NCBI GenBank assembly: GCA_002495065.1
Contig: DADT01000028.1
Span: forward strand, 34,330 to 41,557
Direction of reading: 5' to 3'
DNA length: 7,228 nt
DNA from: Methanoregula sp. UBA471
Lineage (GTDB): Archaea > Halobacteriota > Methanomicrobia > Methanomicrobiales > Methanospirillaceae
The position numbers and the translations under genes were made by a program. Position 1 is the first letter of the stretch; the number at the start of each line of letters is the position of its first letter. The notes beneath the pieces were generated by a model. It was not told the DNA's origin, ran no database searches, and saw only the letters and a list, made by a program, of their open reading frames with translations. This document shows positions 5,318 to 7,228 of this stretch, in pieces.

Positions 5318-5324
5318 AAAAAAA
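5318..5324 (-). terminator. poly-T terminator of the fasciclin gene
   Basis: A run of seven T on the minus strand lies about 70 nt beyond the TAA of the fasciclin-domain gene and is typical of archaeal termination. Confidence 0.45.
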
Positions 5325-5394
5325 GGGGAAGGATCAATTTTAGATCCTGATATTATGAAATATCTTTTGGGATCCAGGTTGTTGTTGCCTGTCG

Positions 5395-6066
5395 TTACGG
5401 TGCCAGGACGGTATCTATGGCGTGAATCACTCCATTGCTGCACACGATATCGGTGGCAATAATTTTTGTCCCACCATTAAGATAAACCACACCACTGGAA
5501 CTGCTGACCAGGATGGAGTTTCCCTGGAGTGTATCTATTGACCCGAGTCTCATGACATCCGCAGCCATCAGTTTTTTATTCACCACATGGTAGAGCAGCA
5601 TCTTCTTCAGATAAAACTTGTTGGGGTCATTAATAAGGGAATTGACCGTTCCATCCGGAAGCTTCCTGAAGGCAGCATCCGTGGGGGCAAAGACCGTGAA
5701 GGAGCCGGGACCGGACAGGTTGCCATCCAGCTGTGCCGCTTTCAGTGCAGTCACCAGGGTGGTGAACCGCCCGTCAGCTTCGGCAGCTTCAACGATATTC
5801 TTCATGCCGGTCTGATTGGGGGGCGTGACGGTTGTTACGATCGTCGTTGGTGCTGCGGTTGTTGCAATGGTAGTGGGTGCAACCGTTGTTACGTTTGTCG
5901 TCGGTGCAACGGTAGTCTCAAGGGTAGTTGGTGCAGCTGTTATTTCAGTTGTCACCGTTGTCACCGGGGTTTGCGTTACCGGGGGGCTCTGGGTGGCACA
6001 TCCCGCGAACAGTACACTCGCCGTGATCAGGACTGCTAAAATAAGGAAAAATCTTTTTCTCTCCAT
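5395..6066 (-). CDS. fasciclin (FAS1) domain lipoprotein with Thr/Pro-rich linker
   Basis: This is a 223-residue secreted protein, probably surface-anchored. Residues 1-23 form a lipoprotein signal: basic start (MERKR), a hydrophobic core, and the lipobox LFAGC with Cys23 as the likely lipidated residue. Residues 24-87 are a Thr/Pro/Val/Ala linker containing 9-residue repeats of the type TTVAPTTxx. Residues 88-223 are one FAS1 domain, with the H1 motif FTVFAPTDAAF (123-133), the YH motif (LLYHVV, 157-162) and the H2 motif (SNGVIHAIDTVL, 210-221). FAS1 domains mediate adhesion or extracellular binding, but the ligand here is unknown. The ATG at 6066 is preferred over the GTG at 6081 because TGGAG lies 9 nt upstream of it and the signal peptide is then of normal length. 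The gene has its own promoter and is monocistronic. Confidence 0.93.
   Translation of the reverse strand: MERKRFFLILAVLITASVLFAGCATQSPPVTQTPVTTVTTEITAAPTTLETTVAPTTNVTTVAPTTIATTAAPTTIVTTVTPPNQTGMKNIVEAAEADGRFTTLVTALKAAQLDGNLSGPGSFTVFAPTDAAFRKLPDGTVNSLINDPNKFYLKKMLLYHVVNKKLMAADVMRLGSIDTLQGNSILVSSSSGVVYLNGGTKIIATDIVCSNGVIHAIDTVLAP
5818..5943 (-). repeat. 27-bp coding repeats in the fasciclin linker
   Basis: Codons 42-83 hold about four 9-residue units ending in a partial one: ITAAPTTLE, TTVAPTTNV, TTVAPTTIA, TTAAPTTIV, TTVTPP. The Thr-rich linker probably extends the FAS1 domain away from the membrane and could be O-glycosylated (inference). Such repeats can change copy number between strains. 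Confidence 0.75.
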
Positions 6067-6121
6067 GACTGAATTCTCCACATCCCTGCTTTTACAAGGA
6101 ACGTTTTAAACCTTGATAGGA

Positions 6122-6140
6122 GAATTATAAAGAATTTTCG
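6122..6140 (-). promoter_or_regulatory. BRE/TATA promoter of the fasciclin gene
   Basis: The minus strand reads CGAAAATTC followed directly by TTTATAAT, a close match to the archaeal BRE plus TATA arrangement. A start near 6101 would give a leader of about 35 nt that includes the TGGAG ribosome site at 6076-6080. This is the clearest promoter in the window. Confidence 0.6.
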
Positions 6141-6448
6141 AATGGTTGTTCAGAATCACTTGTTTTCCATGATTTCCCCCGTTGTCAACATAAGAACAGC
6201 ATTTTTCCATCTCTCACATCCTGCCAAAAATTATCAGCAAACCGTTTAACAGATAACTTTTTTTTCCATTTTCAATGTGAAATGGGTGTTATTTTTTAAA
6301 GAAAAAGTTCTCGTGAAAACCCCGTAATAAGTTGATATACGGATATCTGGATTTTTACGGAATTTCCGTGGATATCATAGTAGGGGAGACGCAGTGGCGG
6401 GTGCGAAGCTCCCCGGTAACGGTGTAAAATGTTGATTTTTCCAAAGAC
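6141..6448. other. AT-rich intergenic region of about 300 bp
   Basis: No gene is supported. The region contains plus-strand T-runs (about 6258-6265 and 6293-6298), a 13-bp palindrome ACGGAATTTCCGT near 6357-6369, and a GC-rich two-stem hairpin at 6383-6414. A 34-codon minus-strand ORF (6106-6210) overlaps the fasciclin promoter and is not accepted. Confidence 0.5.
6383..6414. other. GC-rich structured element, possible small RNA or 3' UTR hairpin
   Basis: GGGGAG (6383-6388) pairs with CTCCCC (6409-6414). Inside, CGCA (6390-6393) pairs with TGCG (6402-6405) around an 8-nt loop, with an asymmetric A/AAG internal loop between the stems. It stands in an otherwise AT-rich gap downstream of the L10e gene. 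It may be part of a processed 3' end or an independent small RNA. No C/D or H/ACA boxes were recognised. Confidence 0.3.
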
Positions 6449-6467
6449 GGAAAAAAACAGTAAAAAA
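6449..6467 (-). terminator. double poly-T terminator of L10e
   Basis: Immediately after the L10e TAA the minus strand has TTTTTT (6462-6467) and, 4 nt on, TTTTTTT (6451-6457). Tandem T-runs directly after a highly expressed gene are typical of archaeal termination. Confidence 0.6.
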
Positions 6468-7223
6468 TTACTTCTTGTCTTTGCCGCCCTTTGCGTGAGC
6501 GCCGCCCTTCTTCTCTTCGGCCTTGGCGGGCTCTGCACCCTTGGCCGGTGCGGCTGCTGCTCCCTTCGCTGCTGCAACTGCCGGACCTTTGCCGCCCTTG
6601 CCGCCCTTTGCCGGTGCCTCGGCTGCCTTGGCGGGTTCTGCTGCGGCCTCCTCGACTACCGGTGCTGCAACAACCTTCTCACCGACAAGCTTGGGTGCTG
6701 CGACGATCCTGCCGCTGACCTTGATCTCGCTCACTTTCAGGTGGGACGGGGTCGGGAGCTTATGACCGCCGTGGTTCATCGCATCCTTGATCTTCTCAAG
6801 ATACTGGGGGGTGGAGTAGACGGTCATGATCTTCTGGTTCGGAGCGACACGTGCAGCAGTACCGACCGCCTTGCCGAATGCAAGTCGCATGCCTTCCGAG
6901 ACACGGTCAGCACCGGCACCGGTTGCCTGCTTGTTTTCCCGCAGGACGTGGTGGGGGAAGACTCTGACCTTGAAATGGAAGTTGGACCGCCCGACCTCTT
7001 TCATCAGCCGGCGGTTGACGGTGATGCGTGCTGCCTCGAGAGCGCTGTGCCGGATCTGGCATGCCTCTTCAACAACCAGGTCGACTTCTGTCGGGAATTC
7101 CTGGGAAAGATTTCCCATCTCGAACTGTACAATCTTGCTCCCCGGAACACCACCCATATATTCGCGTCGCGTATAGGCTTTCTTTGAAATGCTCCTGTAC
7201 ATCTTTGCCGGTTTTCTGACCAT
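6468..7223 (-). CDS. rpl10e: large-subunit ribosomal protein L10e (uL16 family) with long C-terminal extension
   Basis: This 251-residue protein carries a complete archaeal L10e domain in residues 1-175. It has the typical start MVRKPAKMYR, then TRREYMGGVPGSKIVQFEMG (18-37), HSALEAARITVNRRLM (59-74), FKVRVFPHHVLRENK (84-98), the basic-aromatic segment before the AGADRVSEGMRLAFGKA loop (103-119), and KIKDAMNHGGHKLPTPS (144-160). It binds 23S rRNA near the peptidyl-transferase centre and tRNA sites. Archaeal L10e proteins are usually about 170-180 residues. Here a low-complexity tail of about 76 residues, rich in Ala, Lys, Gly and Pro, follows. The start codon is 5 nt from the window edge, so the promoter and ribosome site are not visible. 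Confidence 0.97.
   Translation of the reverse strand: MVRKPAKMYRSISKKAYTRREYMGGVPGSKIVQFEMGNLSQEFPTEVDLVVEEACQIRHSALEAARITVNRRLMKEVGRSNFHFKVRVFPHHVLRENKQATGAGADRVSEGMRLAFGKAVGTAARVAPNQKIMTVYSTPQYLEKIKDAMNHGGHKLPTPSHLKVSEIKVSGRIVAAPKLVGEKVVAAPVVEEAAAEPAKAAEAPAKGGKGGKGPAVAAAKGAAAAPAKGAEPAKAEEKKGGAHAKGGKDKK
6471..6698 (-). other. low-complexity Ala/Lys/Gly/Pro tail of L10e
   Basis: Codons 176-251 encode a segment with valine and acidic residues at first (residues 176-195), then repeated PAKxAE, APAKGG and KGGKGG-type motifs, ending in KGGKDKK. It is highly basic, has no aromatic residues and looks disordered. It is in frame with the L10e domain and ends at a stop followed at once by a terminator, so it is not a sequencing-induced read-through into non-coding DNA. 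Confidence 0.85.
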
Positions 7224-7228
7224 CGCGT

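Larger units (their letters stand above)
5134..5394. other. convergent intergenic region with two poly-T signals and a hairpin
   Basis: The plus-strand repeat-protein gene and the minus-strand fasciclin gene converge here. Plus-strand T-runs are at about 5139-5144, 5157-5162 and 5235-5243. A minus-strand T7 run is at 5318-5324. A GC-rich hairpin occupies 5260-5290. No gene is supported. Confidence 0.55.

Noticed and set aside
5587..6109. Plus-strand ORFs rich in Cys/Arg or Val opposite the fasciclin gene
   Set aside because: The apparent repeats are the complement of the Thr/Pro linker repeats. The minus-strand gene has a signal peptide and a FAS1 domain.
6106..6210. Minus-strand ORF of 34 codons upstream of the fasciclin gene
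   Set aside because: It overlaps the BRE/TATA promoter of the fasciclin gene and has only a weak ribosome site.
6429..7187. Plus-strand ORF of 252 codons opposite L10e
   Set aside because: It mirrors the ribosomal protein gene. The Cys/Leu-rich start is the complement of Ala/Lys/Gly codons in the tail.
1..7228. CRISPR array, tRNA/rRNA, insertion sequence or prophage
   Set aside because: No regularly spaced repeats, cloverleaf-like segments, transposase motifs or phage genes were seen. The only tandem repeats are coding.

Overview
The window looks like chromosomal DNA from a methanogenic archaeon, most likely of the order Methanomicrobiales. The grounds are an archaeal-type L10e ribosomal protein, TATA/BRE-like promoters, poly-T termination signals, a two-subunit class I fumarase next to 2-oxoglutarate:ferredoxin oxidoreductase genes, and moderately GC-rich coding with AT-richer gaps. 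The genus is not determined. Almost everything is on the minus strand. One small gene is on the plus strand.

Region 1 (1-3038, minus) is a central-carbon cluster read right to left: fumarase alpha, fumarase beta, korD ferredoxin, korA, and the first 68 codons of korB, which runs off the left edge. Three of the four junctions are 4-bp stop/start overlaps (ATGA twice, TTGA once). Only the fumB-korD junction has a gap (58 bp). Together the enzymes cover malate to fumarate and succinyl-CoA to 2-oxoglutarate, two steps of the incomplete reductive TCA branch that many methanogens use to make glutamate precursors. Fumarate reductase, succinyl-CoA synthetase and korC are not in the window.

Region 2 (3039-3673) is mostly non-coding. 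It holds the probable fumA promoter, one weakly supported 75-codon ORF, and a hairpin plus T-run that could terminate the next operon.

Region 3 (3674-4585, minus) is a two-gene operon of unknown function: a 156-aa charged protein with a helical C-terminal part, and a 118-aa compact protein. They are joined by a GTGA overlap. A perfect 17-bp palindrome sits on the likely TATA box.

Region 4 (4586-5133, plus) holds a divergent promoter and a 78-aa protein made largely of three tandem 13-residue repeats. Its start is best placed at a TTG behind a strong Shine-Dalgarno sequence.

Region 5 (5134-6140, minus gene) has a convergent terminator zone with a GC-rich hairpin, then a secreted or surface lipoprotein with a Thr/Pro repeat linker and one fasciclin (FAS1) domain, with a clear BRE/TATA promoter.

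Region 6 (6141-7223, minus) contains an AT-rich gap with a structured GC-rich hairpin, a poly-T terminator, and ribosomal protein L10e (uL16 family) with an unusual Ala/Lys/Gly-rich tail of about 76 residues.

No tRNA, rRNA, CRISPR array, insertion sequence or phage gene was seen. The parts least explained by known biology are the two-gene operon, the 13-residue repeat protein and the L10e tail.
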